Source of the DNA: Salinarimonadaceae bacterium
Lineage (GTDB): Bacteria > Pseudomonadota > Alphaproteobacteria > Rhizobiales > Beijerinckiaceae
Assembly: GCA_007693435.1 (NCBI GenBank)
Contig: REDO01000055.1
Span: 1-61,525, forward strand
Direction: 5' to 3'
DNA: 61,525 nucleotides
The notes beneath the pieces are model-generated. The model worked only from the letters and a program-made list of their open reading frames with translations. It had not been told where the DNA came from and made no database searches. The position numbers were made by a program, and so were the translations under genes. Positions 21,453-31,336 of the stretch are shown piece after piece (within the stretch, counting starts at the first letter, position 1; every line of letters starts with the position of its first letter).

Positions 21453-22430
21453 TCACAAACCTTCGAAAAGGGCGCTCGAAATATAGCGCTCGGCGAAAGA
21501 GCAGGCGAAGGTGACGATGCGCTTGCCGCGGTTTTCGGGGCGGGCGCCGATCTCCAGCGCGGCCGCCACGTTGGCGCCCGTCGAGATGCCGCCGGGAACG
21601 CCCTCTATCCGGGCGAGCGCGCGCGCCATATCGAAGGCGGTCTGGTTGCCCACGGTCACGACCTCGTCGATCACGGAGCGGTCGAGCACGTCCGGCACGA
21701 AGCCCGCGCCGATTCCCTGAATCTTGTGCGGGCCGGGCTGGCCGCCCGACAGGACGGGCGAATCCTCTGGCTCGACGGCGACCATGCGGATCGCGGGATC
21801 ATGCTGCTTGAGGACGGCGCCGACGCCGGTGATCGTGCCGCCGGTGCCGACCGCCGAGACGACGATGTCCACCTTGCCGCCGGTGTCGGCGAGGATCTCC
21901 TGCGCTGTCGTCGAGCGGTGGATCTCGGGGTTGGCGGGATTGGCGAATTGCTGGGGGATCACCGAACCAGGGATTGAATCGCGCAGTTCCTGCGCGCGGT
22001 TGACCGCGCCGCGCATGCCGAGCGGCCCGGGCGTCAGCTCGAGCTCGGCGCCGAGGAAGCTCAGCATCTTGCGCCGCTCGAGCGACATGGTCTCCGGCAT
22101 CACGAGAATGAGGCGATAGCCGCGCGCGGCGGCTACGAAGGCGAGCGCGATGCCGGTATTGCCGGAGGTCGGCTCGATCAGCGTCGCGCCGGGCGCGATG
22201 CGGCCCTGCGCCTCGAGAGAATCGATCATGGCGACGCCGATGCGGTCCTTCACCGAGGCGATCGGATTGAAGAATTCGAGTTTGAGCAGGATCTCGGCGT
22301 CGACGCCGCGCTCGGCCGTGAGTCGGGAAAGGCGGACCAGCGGCGTGTCGCCGATGGTCTGGGTGATCGAGTCGTAGACGCGGCCGCGTCCCGGCGCGCG
22401 CGTCTGGTGCTGCGAAGCAGTGCCTGTCAT
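21453..22430 (-). CDS. cysK: Cysteine synthase A (O-acetylserine sulfhydrylase)
   Basis: PLP enzyme forming cysteine from O-acetylserine and sulfide. The Schiff-base lysine is K61 in [11 protein letters not shown], the substrate loop is [11 protein letters not shown] near 88, and the phosphate-binding loop is VGTGGTITG near 194. At 325 residues it has a normal family length with a short N-terminal extension (about 18 residues before [14 protein letters not shown]). It lies 33 bases downstream of an Rrf2-family regulator on the same strand, suggesting an operon and sulfur-responsive control. Confidence 0.95.
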   Translation of the reverse strand: MTGTASQHQTRAPGRGRVYDSITQTIGDTPLVRLSRLTAERGVDAEILLKLEFFNPIASVKDRIGVAMIDSLEAQGRIAPGATLIEPTSGNTGIALAFVAAARGYRLILVMPETMSLERRKMLSFLGAELELTPGPLGMRGAVNRAQELRDSIPGSVIPQQFANPANPEIHRSTTAQEILADTGGKVDIVVSAVGTGGTITGVGAVLKQHDPAIRMVAVEPEDSPVLSGGQPGPHKIQGIGAGFVPDVLDRSVIDEVVTVGNQTAFDMARALARIEGVPGGISTGANVAAALEIGARPENRGKRIVTFACSFAERYISSALFEGL

Positions 22431-22463
22431 GGCGTCATGTCCTTGCTTGGATCGGGTTGGCGA

Positions 22464-22916
22464 TCAGATGGCGAAGTCGAGCGCCGGGGGAGGGCCGCCG
22501 AACGCGGCCTCTTTCTCGGCGCGCTGGCACAGATCCTCGACGGTCAGCGCGTCGAGCGTGGCGAGGAAGGCCTCGCCCGCGTCGCGCACCACGGGGCCGA
22601 TGACGGCGTCCACGAGGCGCGATTCGGGCAGCGGCGGCAGCCCGTCCTCGCCGGTCGCGGTCATGGCGGCGCGCACGATGTCGCCGGCGGTGACCTTGCG
22701 GCGCTCACGGGCGAGTTCGTAGCCGCCGCGCGGGCCGCGCACGCCCTTGAGGACGCCCTGACGCACCAGCGCCTGCAGCACGGTCTCGAGATGGCGCGGA
22801 GGGAGATTGTGGCGCTCGGCCAGCAGCTTGGCGGCGACCGGCGTCGGCCGGGCGTGGAGCGCGACATCGACGACGGCGGCGATCGCCAGCAGACTGCGAC
22901 GCGACAGGAGTATCAT
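22464..22916 (-). CDS. Rrf2-family transcriptional regulator, CymR-like
   Basis: A 150-residue winged-helix regulator. It starts with LSRRSLLAIAAVVDVALHA, has the recognition region LPPRHLETVLQALVRQGVLKGVRGPRGGYELAR typical of Rrf2, and then a dimerisation helix. The iron-sulfur cysteine cluster of IscR and NsrR is absent; only one cysteine appears, near the C-terminus. Start is the ATG at 22916 because GGAAGG lies about 10 bases upstream. It directly precedes cysK. In Bacillus, CymR partners with CysK to repress cysteine genes, so a comparable cysteine-sensing role is inferred. Confidence 0.83.
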   Translation of the reverse strand: MILLSRRSLLAIAAVVDVALHARPTPVAAKLLAERHNLPPRHLETVLQALVRQGVLKGVRGPRGGYELARERRKVTAGDIVRAAMTATGEDGLPPLPESRLVDAVIGPVVRDAGEAFLATLDALTVEDLCQRAEKEAAFGGPPPALDFAI

Positions 22917-22976
22917 GACCGTCCGACCTTCCATCCAATCGAGCGCTTCTCCGGCGACGCCGCCGGAAAGGCGCCG

Positions 22977-23441
22977 TCAGATGCCGGTCGACCCGAAACC
23001 GCCCGCGCCGCGCTCCGTCTCCGCGATCAGGGAGACCTCCGTCAGCGCCGCCCGCGTCACCGGCGCCAGCACGAGCTGGGCGATTCGCATGCCGCGCGTG
23101 ATCGTGAAGGGCGCCTCGCCGAGATTGACGAGGAGCGCCTTGATCTCCCCGCGGTAATCCGAATCGATGGTGCCCGGCGCGTTGAGCACGGTCACCCCGT
23201 GCCGCAGCGCCAGACCCGAGCGCGGCCGCACTTGCGCCTCGTAGCCTTCGGGTATTTGAAGGCTAATTCCCGTCGGCACAAGCGCCCTTCCAAATTTTTC
23301 CATCAGAATCGGTGAATTTTCGCAAATAGCGGCGAGAAGGTCTATTCCCGCCGCCCCGTCCGTCTCGTAGCGTGGTTCGGGCAGGCCCTGCGCATGGGGC
23401 AGGCGCAGCATCGGAACGACGAGCGGGGCCACGGCGGTCAC
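22977..23441 (-). CDS. dut: dUTP diphosphatase
   Basis: Hydrolyses dUTP to dUMP and pyrophosphate, keeping uracil out of DNA and supplying dTMP synthesis. All five trimeric dUTPase motifs are visible in 154 residues: [30 protein letters not shown] and the glycine-rich C-terminal GAGGFGSTG. The GTG start overlaps the coaBC stop as GTGA, indicating translational coupling. Longer in-frame starts inside coaBC are rejected because they add unrelated sequence. The coaBC-dut order is conserved in alphaproteobacteria. Confidence 0.95.
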   Translation of the reverse strand: MTAVAPLVVPMLRLPHAQGLPEPRYETDGAAGIDLLAAICENSPILMEKFGRALVPTGISLQIPEGYEAQVRPRSGLALRHGVTVLNAPGTIDSDYRGEIKALLVNLGEAPFTITRGMRIAQLVLAPVTRAALTEVSLIAETERGAGGFGSTGI

Positions 23442-24676
23442 GCTCCGCCCTCGCGGCCCGAAAGGCGTGCGGCGAGCGCCGCGACGAGACGCTCGGCCAC
23501 CGCCTCCTTGTCCATTTCCGGCCAGCTCTCGACGCCCGCCTCGTCGACGAGATGGACGGCGTTGCGGGCGCCGCCCATCACCCCGCCGGCGACGCCGCTT
23601 TCCTGCGAGACGTCGTTGGCGACGATCAGGTCGCAGCCCTTGCGCAGGCGCTTGGCGCGGGCGTTCTCGATCACGTCGTTCGTTTCCGCCGCGAAGCCGA
23701 CGACGAGCGCCGGCCGGCCCGTCTCCATCGCCGAGACGCCGGCGAGGATGTCGGGATTCTCGGCGAGCGCCAGCGGCGGCGGGGCGGCGCCGTCCTTCTT
23801 GATCTTGCGGCCGCTCTCGCGTGCGGGGCGCCAATCCGCCACGGCGGCGGCGAAGATCGCGATCTCGCAGGGGAGCGCGACGCGCACGGCGGCCTCCATC
23901 TCGCGGGCCGTCTCGACATGCACGACCGCGACGCCCGGCGGATCGGGCAGGTTGACCGGGCCGCTGACGAGCGTGACGGCGGCGCCGGCGCGGGCGGCGG
24001 CGGCGGCGATGGCGTGGCCCTGCCGTCCGGAGGAGCGGTTGGCGACGTAGCGCACCGGATCGATCGGCTCATGCGTCGGCCCGGAGGTGACGAGCACGCG
24101 CCGCCCGGCGAGAGGCCCTTCCCCCGGCGCGAAAAGCGCCTGCGCGGCCGCGACGATCTCGAGCGGCTCGGACATGCGCCCGGCGCCGGACTCGCTCTCG
24201 GCCATCGCTCCCACGCCCGGGCCTACCACATGCACGCCGTCGGCGCGCAGCGTCGCGAGATTGCGCCGCGTCGCGGGATGCGTCCACATGGCCGGGTTCA
24301 TCGCCGGCGCGATCAGGATGGGCAGGCGCGTCGCGAGCAGCACGGCGGTGGCGAGATCGTCGGCGATTCCGTTGGCCATGCGCGCCATGAGATTGGCGGT
24401 CGCGGGCGCGACGACGACGCAATCGGCGTCGCGGGCGAGGCGGATATGCCCGATCGCCGCCTCGTCCTCGCCGTCGAAGAGATCGGAATAGGTCTTCTCG
24501 CCGGACAGGGCGGCGGCCGCCAGCGGCGTCACGAATTCGCGCGCCCCCGCCGTCATGACGACGCGCACGGCCGCGCCCGCGTCGCGCAGGCGCCGGATCA
24601 GGTCGAGCGACTTGTAGGCGGCGATCCCCCCGCCGATGACGAGCAGGACGCGCCTGCCCCGCAATGCCGTGTCCAT
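23438..24676 (-). CDS. coaBC: Bifunctional phosphopantothenoylcysteine decarboxylase / phosphopantothenate-cysteine ligase
   Basis: Carries out two middle steps of coenzyme A synthesis. The N-terminal CoaC flavoprotein part shows [16 protein letters not shown] at residue 15 and the PAMN motif near 125. The CoaB part shows [22 protein letters not shown] near 192 and AAVADWRP, followed by KIKK. At the site of the E. coli catalytic cysteine (ACGDxGxGRM) this protein reads [10 protein letters not shown], with no cysteine, as appears to be common in alphaproteobacteria. Length of 412 residues is normal. It lies downstream of tRNA-Leu and overlaps dut. Confidence 0.95.
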   Translation of the reverse strand: MDTALRGRRVLLVIGGGIAAYKSLDLIRRLRDAGAAVRVVMTAGAREFVTPLAAAALSGEKTYSDLFDGEDEAAIGHIRLARDADCVVVAPATANLMARMANGIADDLATAVLLATRLPILIAPAMNPAMWTHPATRRNLATLRADGVHVVGPGVGAMAESESGAGRMSEPLEIVAAAQALFAPGEGPLAGRRVLVTSGPTHEPIDPVRYVANRSSGRQGHAIAAAAARAGAAVTLVSGPVNLPDPPGVAVVHVETAREMEAAVRVALPCEIAIFAAAVADWRPARESGRKIKKDGAAPPPLALAENPDILAGVSAMETGRPALVVGFAAETNDVIENARAKRLRKGCDLIVANDVSQESGVAGGVMGGARNAVHLVDEAGVESWPEMDKEAVAERLVAALAARLSGREGGA

Positions 24677-24771
24677 CCGCGAAAAACTCCGCCAAACGCC
24701 TCACGATAAGCCGTCGCCTGCATAACACGCAGGAGGGTGGATGGGTAAATTGGGGGGGCGAGCGCGGAAAA

Positions 24772-24856
24772 TGGTGCCCCTGGCCGGGATCGAACCAGCA
24801 CTCCTTGCGGAACTCGATTTTGAGTCGAGCGCGTCTACCAATTCCGCCACAGGGGC
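24772..24856 (-). tRNA. tRNA-Leu (anticodon CAA)
   Basis: On the minus strand the 7-bp acceptor stem is GCCCCTG / CAGGGGC with discriminator A and an encoded CCA. The D arm contains GGTAGACGCG, the anticodon stem is CTCGA/TCGAG around loop CTCAAAA (anticodon CAA), the variable arm is long (class II), and the T loop is GTTCGATCC. It reads UUG leucine codons. It stands alone between coaBC and yqaA. Confidence 0.96.
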
Positions 24857-25009
24857 GACGCAAGGTTTCGAGGTATCATCGCGACGCCCGCAAATCAACG
24901 ATGATGGCGGAAAGCGTCGCGCGCCGGCGCGGTTTTTCTTACCCTCGCGCACGACTTCGCGTATGAAGGCGCCGCCGCCCGTCCGGGCGGGGTCAGCGCA
25001 AGGCCCTCC

Positions 25010-25591
25010 ATGCTCAGACGCCTGTATCACTGGACGCTCTCGCTCGCCGCGCGCCCCTGGGCGCCGTGGGCGCTCGGCGGCGTGTCCTTCGTCGAGAGCT
25101 CAGTCTTTCCGATCCCCCCCGACGCCATGCTCGTGCCGATGGCGCTGGCGCGCCCGCGCCGCGCCTTCTTCTACGCCTTCATCACCACCGTCACCTCCGT
25201 GCTGGGCGGGGTGCTCGGCTACGTGATCGGCGCGCTCCTGTTCGACACCGTCGGCCAATGGGTCATCCAGCTCTACGGGCTGGAGGAGAAATCGGTCGCG
25301 TTCCGCGCGCTCTTCGCCGAGCACGGGCACTGGACGATCATGATCGCGGGCTTCACGCCCATACCCTACAAGCTGATCACCATCACGGCGGGCTTCGCGG
25401 CCTATGACATCTGGTGGTTCATCGCGCTGTCGCTGCTGACGCGCGGCGCGCGCTTCTTTCTGCTGGCGGCCCTGCTCTACCAGTTCGGCGACTGGATCCG
25501 CGGTTTCATCGACCGGCATTTCGCGGTTCTGACGACGCTTGTCGCGATCGTGGCGGTTCTCGGATTCGTCGCGGTGCGCTATCTGTTCTGA
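25010..25591 (+). CDS. yqaA: YqaA / DedA-like membrane protein (VTT domain)
   Basis: A 193-residue integral membrane protein of the YqaA subgroup of the DedA / SNARE-associated superfamily. The conserved features are ESSVFPIPPDAML near residue 29, a glycine-rich helix (TSVLGGVLGYVIGALLFD) and the FTPIPYKLITITAGF motif near 115, followed by TRGARFFLLAALLYQFG. Family members flip or sustain lipid carriers and membrane potential, but the role of this subgroup is unsettled. dsbB follows after only two bases, implying translational coupling. Confidence 0.9.
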   Translation: MLRRLYHWTLSLAARPWAPWALGGVSFVESSVFPIPPDAMLVPMALARPRRAFFYAFITTVTSVLGGVLGYVIGALLFDTVGQWVIQLYGLEEKSVAFRALFAEHGHWTIMIAGFTPIPYKLITITAGFAAYDIWWFIALSLLTRGARFFLLAALLYQFGDWIRGFIDRHFAVLTTLVAIVAVLGFVAVRYLF

Positions 25592-25593
25592 CC

Positions 25594-26124
25594 ATGAACC
25601 GTTTCAACCTCGCCACGTTGCTGCGCAACCACAGGCTCGTCGCCGGCGCGATCGCGCTCGTCGCCGGCCTCGTGATCGCGACGGCGCTATACTTCGAGCA
25701 CGGGCTCGGCATGCGCCCCTGCCTGCTCTGCCTCTACCAGCGCTGGCCCTATTACGCGGGCGTTCCGCTGGCCGCGCTCGTTGCGGTCTTCGCCGTGAGC
25801 GAACGGGTCGCGCGCGGGGGGCTGGCGCTTGTCGGCCTGATCTTTCTGGGCGCCGCCGGGCTCGCCGCCTATCACGTGGGCGTCGAATGGGGCGTCTTCC
25901 TCGGGCCGAGCGGCTGCGGCGGAACGCCTGCGGCGCCGGCCGCGGGCATTGACGCGTTTCTCGCCCAGCTCGAAACCGTGCGCGTGATCGACTGCTCGCA
26001 ACCCGCCTGGATCTTCCTCGGCCTGTCCATGGCCGGCTGGAACGCCCTCATTTCGCTTGCGCTCGGCGCTCTCGCCCTGGCGAGCGCGGCGAGCGTCGAA
26101 CCTCCGGTCGCGCTCACGCGTTGA
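25594..26124 (+). CDS. dsbB: Disulfide bond formation protein B
   Basis: Inner-membrane oxidase that reoxidises DsbA and passes electrons to quinone. The 176-residue protein has four membrane helices. It has the first periplasmic CxxC pair in MRPCLLCLYQRW near residue 44 and the second pair split between GPSGCGG near 107 and VIDCSQP near 134, exactly the DsbB layout. The ATG at 25594 is chosen because longer frames run into yqaA. It sits in the yqaA-dsbB-small protein-sua5 cluster. Confidence 0.93.
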   Translation: MNRFNLATLLRNHRLVAGAIALVAGLVIATALYFEHGLGMRPCLLCLYQRWPYYAGVPLAALVAVFAVSERVARGGLALVGLIFLGAAGLAAYHVGVEWGVFLGPSGCGGTPAAPAAGIDAFLAQLETVRVIDCSQPAWIFLGLSMAGWNALISLALGALALASAASVEPPVALTR

Positions 26125-26158
26125 ACCTCACAGCCTTCCACCCCAAGGAGAAAAACAC

Positions 26159-26479
26159 ATGTCGATGTCCCGCAAGACCGAGGAACGCTTTCTCGACAAG
26201 GACGAGAAGGAATTCGTCGGCCTCAGCCACCATCCCGAGATCCAGGAACTCTCCGACGCGGCGCTCTCCGACCTGATCGGCAAGCTGCGCGACCGCCGCG
26301 ACAAGGCCCGCGACGTCGGCGCCCGCCAGCGCCGCGAGATGCGCGGCAAGGCCGCCCCCACCCGCGGGCGCGCGGCGGCCGACAACACCGGCACGCGCGA
26401 GAAGCAGGCCGTGCTCGCCGCCGCTCTCAAGCGCGCCAACAAGGAGCGCGAGCGCCGTCGCGAGACCGTCGCGGCGTGA
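26159..26479 (+). CDS. Conserved-looking small basic helical protein, unknown
   Basis: A 106-residue soluble protein beginning MSMSRKTEERFLDKDEKEF. It is rich in Arg, Lys, Glu and Ala with no hydrophobic segment and looks largely helical. The middle (LIGKLRDRRDKARDVGARQRREMRGKA) and C-terminus (AALKRANKERERRRE) are strongly charged, so nucleic-acid or ribosome contact is possible but not shown. AAGGAG lies 9 bases before the ATG. Its stop overlaps the GTG start of the next gene. I do not recognise a named domain. Confidence 0.8.
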   Translation: MSMSRKTEERFLDKDEKEFVGLSHHPEIQELSDAALSDLIGKLRDRRDKARDVGARQRREMRGKAAPTRGRAAADNTGTREKQAVLAAALKRANKERERRRETVAA

Positions 26480-27492
26480 CGCGCCGGGGCGCCGCCGTGA
26501 CGGCCTCACGGCAGGGATACGCCACGCAGCGCCTTGCGGCAGACGAGGCCGGGATCGCGCGCGCCGCGCTGCTCCTGCGCGAGGGCGCCTGCGTGGCGTT
26601 CCCCACCGAGACCGTCTACGGGCTCGGCGCCGACGCGACCTCGCCGCAGGCGGTCGCAGGGATCTACGCGGCCAAGGAGCGCCCGCGCTTCAACCCGCTC
26701 ATCGCGCATTGCCCGGACGTCGATACGGCGATGCGCGAAGGCGTTTTCGACACACAGGCGACGGCCCTGGCGAAAGCCTTCTGGCCGGGCCCGCTCACCC
26801 TCGTCGTGCCTCGCGCGGCAGGAGGAAGCGCATGCGACCTCGCCCGCGCCGGGCTCGACAGCGTGGCTTTGCGCGTGCCCGCGCATCCGCTCGCGCAAAA
26901 ACTGCTTGCGGCGGTGGGACGCCCCGTCGCCGCGCCCTCGGCCAACCGCTCGGGGCGCGTGAGCCCCACCCAGGCCGCGCATGTAGCGGGCGATCTCGAC
27001 GGGCGCATCGCCGCCATCCTCGACGGCGGACCGACGCAGGTCGGGCTCGAATCGACGATCATCGCCTGCCTCGACGGGACGCCCCGGCTGCTGCGGCCGG
27101 GCGGGGTTCCCCGCGAAGCCATCGAGGCGGCGCTCGGCCGACCGCTGGCGGGAGCCGCGCCCGGGTCCGATCCGCATGCGCCGGTCGCGCCGGGCATGCT
27201 GATCTCCCACTACGCGCCGCGCGCCCGCATGCGCCTCGAAGCGCGCGACATTCGCCCCGGCGAAGCCGCGCTTCTGTTCGGCGGCGGAACGCCGCAAGGC
27301 GTCGAGCATGCGGCCGCGCGGCTCGATCTCAGCCCCTCGGGCGATCTCGCCGAGGCGGCGGCGCAACTGTTCGGCTACCTGCGCGCCCTCGACGAGACGG
27401 GGGCCGCCGGCATCGCCGTGGCCCCCGTTCCGGAATTCGGTCTCGGCGAAGCGATCAACGACCGGCTGCGGCGCGCTGCGGCAGATCGCTGA
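26476..27492 (+). CDS. sua5: L-threonylcarbamoyladenylate synthase (Sua5 type)
   Basis: Makes threonylcarbamoyl-AMP for the t6A37 modification of ANN-decoding tRNAs. The YrdC-like domain covers about residues 20-205, with [38 protein letters not shown] and [14 protein letters not shown] linker ([11 protein letters not shown]) and a C-terminal Sua5 domain follow, giving 338 residues rather than about 190 for TsaC. Start may be the GTG at 26476, which overlaps the previous stop, or the GTG at 26497. Its 3' end overlaps convergent wrbA by 38 bases. Confidence 0.94.
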   Translation: MTRRGAAVTASRQGYATQRLAADEAGIARAALLLREGACVAFPTETVYGLGADATSPQAVAGIYAAKERPRFNPLIAHCPDVDTAMREGVFDTQATALAKAFWPGPLTLVVPRAAGGSACDLARAGLDSVALRVPAHPLAQKLLAAVGRPVAAPSANRSGRVSPTQAAHVAGDLDGRIAAILDGGPTQVGLESTIIACLDGTPRLLRPGGVPREAIEAALGRPLAGAAPGSDPHAPVAPGMLISHYAPRARMRLEARDIRPGEAALLFGGGTPQGVEHAAARLDLSPSGDLAEAAAQLFGYLRALDETGAAGIAVAPVPEFGLGEAINDRLRRAAADR

Positions 27493-28096
27493 GGCTTTCC
27501 GAAGCGATCTTGGTCGCGATCTGCGCGACATGCCTGCCCTGATAGCGGGCTCCGTCGAATTCGACGGCGGAAGGCTGGCGCGAGCCGTCGCCGTCGGCAA
27601 TCGTCGAGGCGCCGTAGGGCGAGTTGCCCATGACTTCGGATACGCCCGTCTGGCCGGTGAACGCATAGGGCAGGCCGACGATCACCATGCCCAGATGCAG
27701 GAGCACCGGGTGGAAGGTGAGGATGGTCGATTCCTGGCCCCCGTGCTGCGTGGCGGTCGAGGTGAAGACCGAGCCCACCTTGCCGACGAGCTTGCCCTGC
27801 GCCCAGAGGCCGCCGGCCTGATCGAGGAAATTCTTCATCTGCGAGGTCATGTTGCCGAAGCGCGTGCCTGTGCCGAAGATGATCGCGTCGTATTCGGGCA
27901 GTTCGTCGATGGTGGCGATCGGCGCCTTCTGGTCGAGCTTGTAGCCGCTCTTTTCGGCGATCTCGGCGGGGACGAGCTCTGGAACGCGCTTGACGTCGAC
28001 GCTCGCGCCGGCCTCGCGCGCGCCTTCGGCGACGGCGTAGGCCATCTGCTCGATATGTCCGTAGGACGAATAGTAGAGGACGAGAACCTTGGCCAT
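27455..28096 (-). CDS. wrbA: NAD(P)H:quinone oxidoreductase, WrbA flavoprotein
   Basis: A flavodoxin-like tetrameric quinone reductase that avoids semiquinone radicals. The FMN loop [12 protein letters not shown] is at residue 8, [19 protein letters not shown] near 78, and [14 protein letters not shown] near 113. The conserved C-terminal [11 protein letters not shown] region follows. The 213-residue length slightly exceeds the usual 199, because the C-terminal tail runs on into the convergent sua5 gene. The start ATG at 28096 follows a GGAGCA ribosome site. It is divergent from a LysR regulator that may control it. Confidence 0.95.
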   Translation of the reverse strand: MAKVLVLYYSSYGHIEQMAYAVAEGAREAGASVDVKRVPELVPAEIAEKSGYKLDQKAPIATIDELPEYDAIIFGTGTRFGNMTSQMKNFLDQAGGLWAQGKLVGKVGSVFTSTATQHGGQESTILTFHPVLLHLGMVIVGLPYAFTGQTGVSEVMGNSPYGASTIADGDGSRQPSAVEFDGARYQGRHVAQIATKIASESLSDLPQRAAAGR

Positions 28097-28230
28097 GCTT
28101 GATGCTCCTTGGATTGAGGCGGCCCCGCGCGGCGCAAGGCCGGGCGGGAAAACCGGGATGTTCCGCGAACGCCTCTCGCCTATCCGGCGGAGAGGCCCGC
28201 GCATGTTTCGGTCAACCCGATCTAAACTTT

Positions 28231-28247
28231 CTTTTCCGCAAGAAAAG
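28231..28247. promoter_or_regulatory. Inverted repeat in wrbA/LysR intergenic region
   Basis: CTTTTC-CGCAA-GAAAAG is a perfect 6-bp inverted repeat with a 5-base spacer, lying in the 190-base divergent region 40 bases upstream of the LysR-type gene. LysR regulators typically bind dyads next to their own gene, so this is a candidate operator. Confidence 0.45.
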
Positions 28248-28286
28248 GTCTAAGAATGGAAGATTGAAATTGCGTGAGCGCAAACT

Positions 28287-29231
28287 ATGACCACTCCCGA
28301 CCAGATCGCCTGGGATGATTTCCGGCTCGTCAAGACGATCGCGGAGGCGCGCGGGCTGACGGGCGCGGCCGAGATCCTCGGCGTCAATCACTCAACCGTG
28401 TTCCGCCGCCTCGGCCAGCTCGAGGAATCACTGGGGGTGACGTTGTTCGAACGCCACCGCACGGGTTACGCGCTGACGACGGCGGGCGAGGAGATGGCGG
28501 CGCTCGCGGGGCGGATGGATGAGGACGTCGCAGCCTTCACGCGGCGTCTCGCCGGCAAGGCGATCACGCCGGCGGGCGAATTGCGGGTGACGACGAACGA
28601 CTCGCTGCTCGCCCACCTGCTGACGCCGATCTTCGCCGATTTCTGCGCATCCTGCCCCGATATACGGCTCGACGTGGTGCTCGCCAACCAGGCGCTCAAT
28701 CTCTCCAAACGCGACGCGGACGTGGCGATCCGCGCCACCGACGATCCGCCGGAGACGCTGGTCGGCCGGCGCGTCGCCACGATCGGCTGGGCGATCTACG
28801 CCCGGCGCGAGGATATCGGCGACCCGGCCTCGGTCGACCTGCTCGAGCTGTTCTCGCGGCGCTGGGTCTCGCTCGGGGACAACCTGTCGGGGCTCAAGGT
28901 GACGCGCTTCGTCGCCGAACACGTGCCGCCCGAGCGCATCGTCTACCGGGTGAACACGGTGCTGGGCCTCGCGGAGGCCGTCTCTGCGGGGGCGGGCGTC
29001 GGCGCCCTGCCCTGCTTCATCGCGGAGAAGAACCCCGATCTCGTGCGGATAGGGGAGCCGCGAGAGGATTTTTCGGCCGGCTTATGGCTCCTCACGCATC
29101 CCGACCTGCGCCACTCGGCGCGGGTACGTGCGTTCCTCGATTTCATCACCGCCGCGATCCTGCCGAAACGCGCCATGATCGAGGGACGGGACGGGATCGA
29201 CGAGACGATACGAGCGCCTGTCTCAGGCTGA
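28287..29231 (+). CDS. LysR-family transcriptional regulator
   Basis: A 314-residue regulator with an N-terminal helix-turn-helix ([37 protein letters not shown]) and a periplasmic-binding-like effector domain from about residue 90. It is divergent from wrbA, which makes wrbA the first candidate target. The HTH sequence [14 protein letters not shown], with an unusual HSTV instead of the common QPAVS, matches a LysR subgroup seen in alphaproteobacteria. The inducer is unknown. Its 3' end overlaps convergent rppH by 9 bases. Confidence 0.93.
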   Translation: MTTPDQIAWDDFRLVKTIAEARGLTGAAEILGVNHSTVFRRLGQLEESLGVTLFERHRTGYALTTAGEEMAALAGRMDEDVAAFTRRLAGKAITPAGELRVTTNDSLLAHLLTPIFADFCASCPDIRLDVVLANQALNLSKRDADVAIRATDDPPETLVGRRVATIGWAIYARREDIGDPASVDLLELFSRRWVSLGDNLSGLKVTRFVAEHVPPERIVYRVNTVLGLAEAVSAGAGVGALPCFIAEKNPDLVRIGEPREDFSAGLWLLTHPDLRHSARVRAFLDFITAAILPKRAMIEGRDGIDETIRAPVSG

Positions 29232-29753
29232 CGGCGACGCGAAGGGCGCGAAGACCCTCGCCACCTGCTCGTAGACGGCGCGCTTGAACGGGATGATCAG
29301 ATCGGGCGTGTTGGCCAGCGGCTCCCAGCGCCATTCGTGGAATTCAGGCTTGTGGCCTGCGGGAGAAGCGATGTCGATCTCCGAATCGGGCCCGTCGAAC
29401 CGAAAGGCGAACCATTTCTGGGTCTGGCCGCGATAGCGCCCACGCCAGGCTCTCCCCGCCACGTCGACGGGCAGGTCGTAGACATACCATTCCGGCGCTT
29501 CGGCGAGCAGGGTGACCGAGGAGACGTTCGTTTCCTCGTAGAGTTCCCGGCGCGCGGCCTTGAGCGGCGTCTCGCCCGAATCGATCCCGCCCTGCGGCAT
29601 CTGCCAGGCGTAGGTCCGATCGACATGCTCCGGCCCGGCCGAGGCGAGGCGGCGGCCGACGAAGACGCTCCCGTCCCTGTTGAACAGGGCTATCCCGACG
29701 CATGGCCGATACGCCGCCGCGCGTCCACGTCCGGGGACGTCGTTCACTGTCAT
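29223..29753 (-). CDS. rppH: RNA pyrophosphohydrolase
   Basis: Removes pyrophosphate from mRNA 5' ends, or hydrolyses dinucleoside polyphosphates. The Nudix box is [23 protein letters not shown], near residue 55. The surrounding RppH signature ([51 protein letters not shown]) is intact in 176 residues. The ATG overlaps the upstream deacetylase stop as ATGA, so the two are co-translated. Pairing of rppH with a divergent polysaccharide deacetylase gene is conserved in Hyphomicrobiales. Confidence 0.95.
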   Translation of the reverse strand: MTVNDVPGRGRAAAYRPCVGIALFNRDGSVFVGRRLASAGPEHVDRTYAWQMPQGGIDSGETPLKAARRELYEETNVSSVTLLAEAPEWYVYDLPVDVAGRAWRGRYRGQTQKWFAFRFDGPDSEIDIASPAGHKPEFHEWRWEPLANTPDLIIPFKRAVYEQVARVFAPFASPSA

Positions 29754-31006
29754 CCTCCAACCTCGTTGCGAAAACCGGCCGAGACCGGCACGAGCAGCAA
29801 TCCGCGTCCGCCCGCCTCCTGCGCCCAGCGCGCGATGCGCTCGACGCTGACCGGCAGGGCGCTCGCGGAGCCGATCGCGAAACCCGTTCGCCGCGCCTGC
29901 TCCTCGAGCTGCGCCAGCATGGCGTCGATCGCCTCCGCCCTCGGTACGGCGTCGAGCACGACATCCGCGCGCGCCGCCGGCGCGCCTGCGGCCTGCGCCT
30001 CGTGCAGGATCAGCGAGCGGGGCGAGGCCCCGTCATCGACGATGGCGAGGCCCCGGCCCGCGATCTCGTCGAGGATCGGACGCAGCGCCGAGCGGTCGGC
30101 GGTGAAGCGGGCGCCCATGAAGTTCACGATACCCGTATAGCCCGCAAAACGCCCCATCACCCAGCGCAACTTCTCGACATTGGCGGACGATTGCGCCGAA
30201 ACGGTCAGCGTGTGGGGTCCGGGATCGCTGTTGGGGTAATCGAAGGGCTCCATCGGCGCCTGGAGCATCACCTCGTGGCCCGCCGCGCGCGCGCGCTCGA
30301 CGAGACGGTCGAGATCGCCGCCATAGGGCGCGAAGGCGAGAGTAGCCTCCGGCGGAAGGCGCGCGATCGCGTCATTCGTGGCCGACAGGCTGACGCCGAG
30401 CCCGGTGATCAGGATCGCCACACGGGCCGGATGAGAGGCGGCGCCGGCGGGGGTCGGACGCGCGTAGGCGCTCGAGGCCCGCCGGCCGTCCGTCCCGATG
30501 CGCGGCAGGAGGCCGAACCGGCTGCGTTCGAGAAGCTCGGGATAGGGCGCCGGCGCGGTCAGTTGCGCGCGCCCGGACGGACGGGCCGAGGCGTCTCCCG
30601 TCATGGGCGCCGCGTCGGGAATGTCGATGATGATCGATTGCGGCGCGCCCGTCCCGTCGGGGCGCACGACGGTGACGCCCGAACGGCTCTCCACCTCGAC
30701 GGCCGTAGCCCCGGGCCTGTCGCGCGGCGCCTCCACGATCCGGGCGGATCCGGAGACGCCGTTTTCCGCCACGATTTCGGGCCGCTCCTCGATGGGGGCG
30801 AGCGCGTGAGGCTCGCCGCCGAGCGGATCGTCCGCCACGCTGAAGAAAACGAAGAGCGCGACGATGAAGATACCGAGGATCGAGCCGAGAATGCGCCGCC
30901 AGGGCAGGGCGCCGAAGCCAGCGGAGCCCGCGCGGGACGCGTCCGCCCGCCGGCGCGCGCCCGCGAGCGGCTTCGTCAAGTCGTCGGAGGCGGAATCGCT
31001 GCTCAT
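29750..31006 (-). CDS. Divergent polysaccharide deacetylase family protein (YibQ-like)
   Basis: A 418-residue single-pass membrane protein. A short basic cytosolic start is followed by one helix ([21 protein letters not shown]) near residue 50 and a variable linker. A catalytic-fold domain runs from about residue 195 ([50 protein letters not shown]). This is the divergent deacetylase (DUF610) family, found with periplasmic amidase and protease partners in envelope remodelling. The substrate is unknown, although cell-wall or polysaccharide chemistry is expected. Confidence 0.88.
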   Translation of the reverse strand: MSSDSASDDLTKPLAGARRRADASRAGSAGFGALPWRRILGSILGIFIVALFVFFSVADDPLGGEPHALAPIEERPEIVAENGVSGSARIVEAPRDRPGATAVEVESRSGVTVVRPDGTGAPQSIIIDIPDAAPMTGDASARPSGRAQLTAPAPYPELLERSRFGLLPRIGTDGRRASSAYARPTPAGAASHPARVAILITGLGVSLSATNDAIARLPPEATLAFAPYGGDLDRLVERARAAGHEVMLQAPMEPFDYPNSDPGPHTLTVSAQSSANVEKLRWVMGRFAGYTGIVNFMGARFTADRSALRPILDEIAGRGLAIVDDGASPRSLILHEAQAAGAPAARADVVLDAVPRAEAIDAMLAQLEEQARRTGFAIGSASALPVSVERIARWAQEAGGRGLLLVPVSAGFRNEVGG

Positions 31007-31336
31007 GCCCTACCGTTTTTCGCCTGCGCGGGGACGCCCGCGCCTGACGGATCGCGTCGGCGCGACGCGAGGTCGCGGGCGAATCACGCACCGCCGTCGC
31101 GTCAATGTCCTCCAAAGCGGCGCGGCCGTCGAGAACTTCGCGCCCGCGTGCAGAAACCATGGTCCCGGGATCGGAGGCTGGACCGTTGAACGAGGCGGCG
31201 CCGCCCGCCCCGGGGCCGCACTTTGGACCCGCCGGCAAGGTTGCAGATAAGTTTAGCAAACGTCGTTACGCGTCCGACACCGAATCGCGCCTAGGTTTGT
31301 CTGCAACGACAAAACAGGTGCGCGGTGCGGGAAATC
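31007..31336. other. Intergenic region, no gene seen
   Basis: These 330 bases lie between the divergent deacetylase and DUF2336 genes. Frames on both strands only continue the composition of neighbours. A mildly AT-rich patch at about 31240-31265 (GATAAGTTTAGCAAACG) could be promoter sequence for the plus-strand gene. No terminator, tRNA or repeat is evident. Confidence 0.5.
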
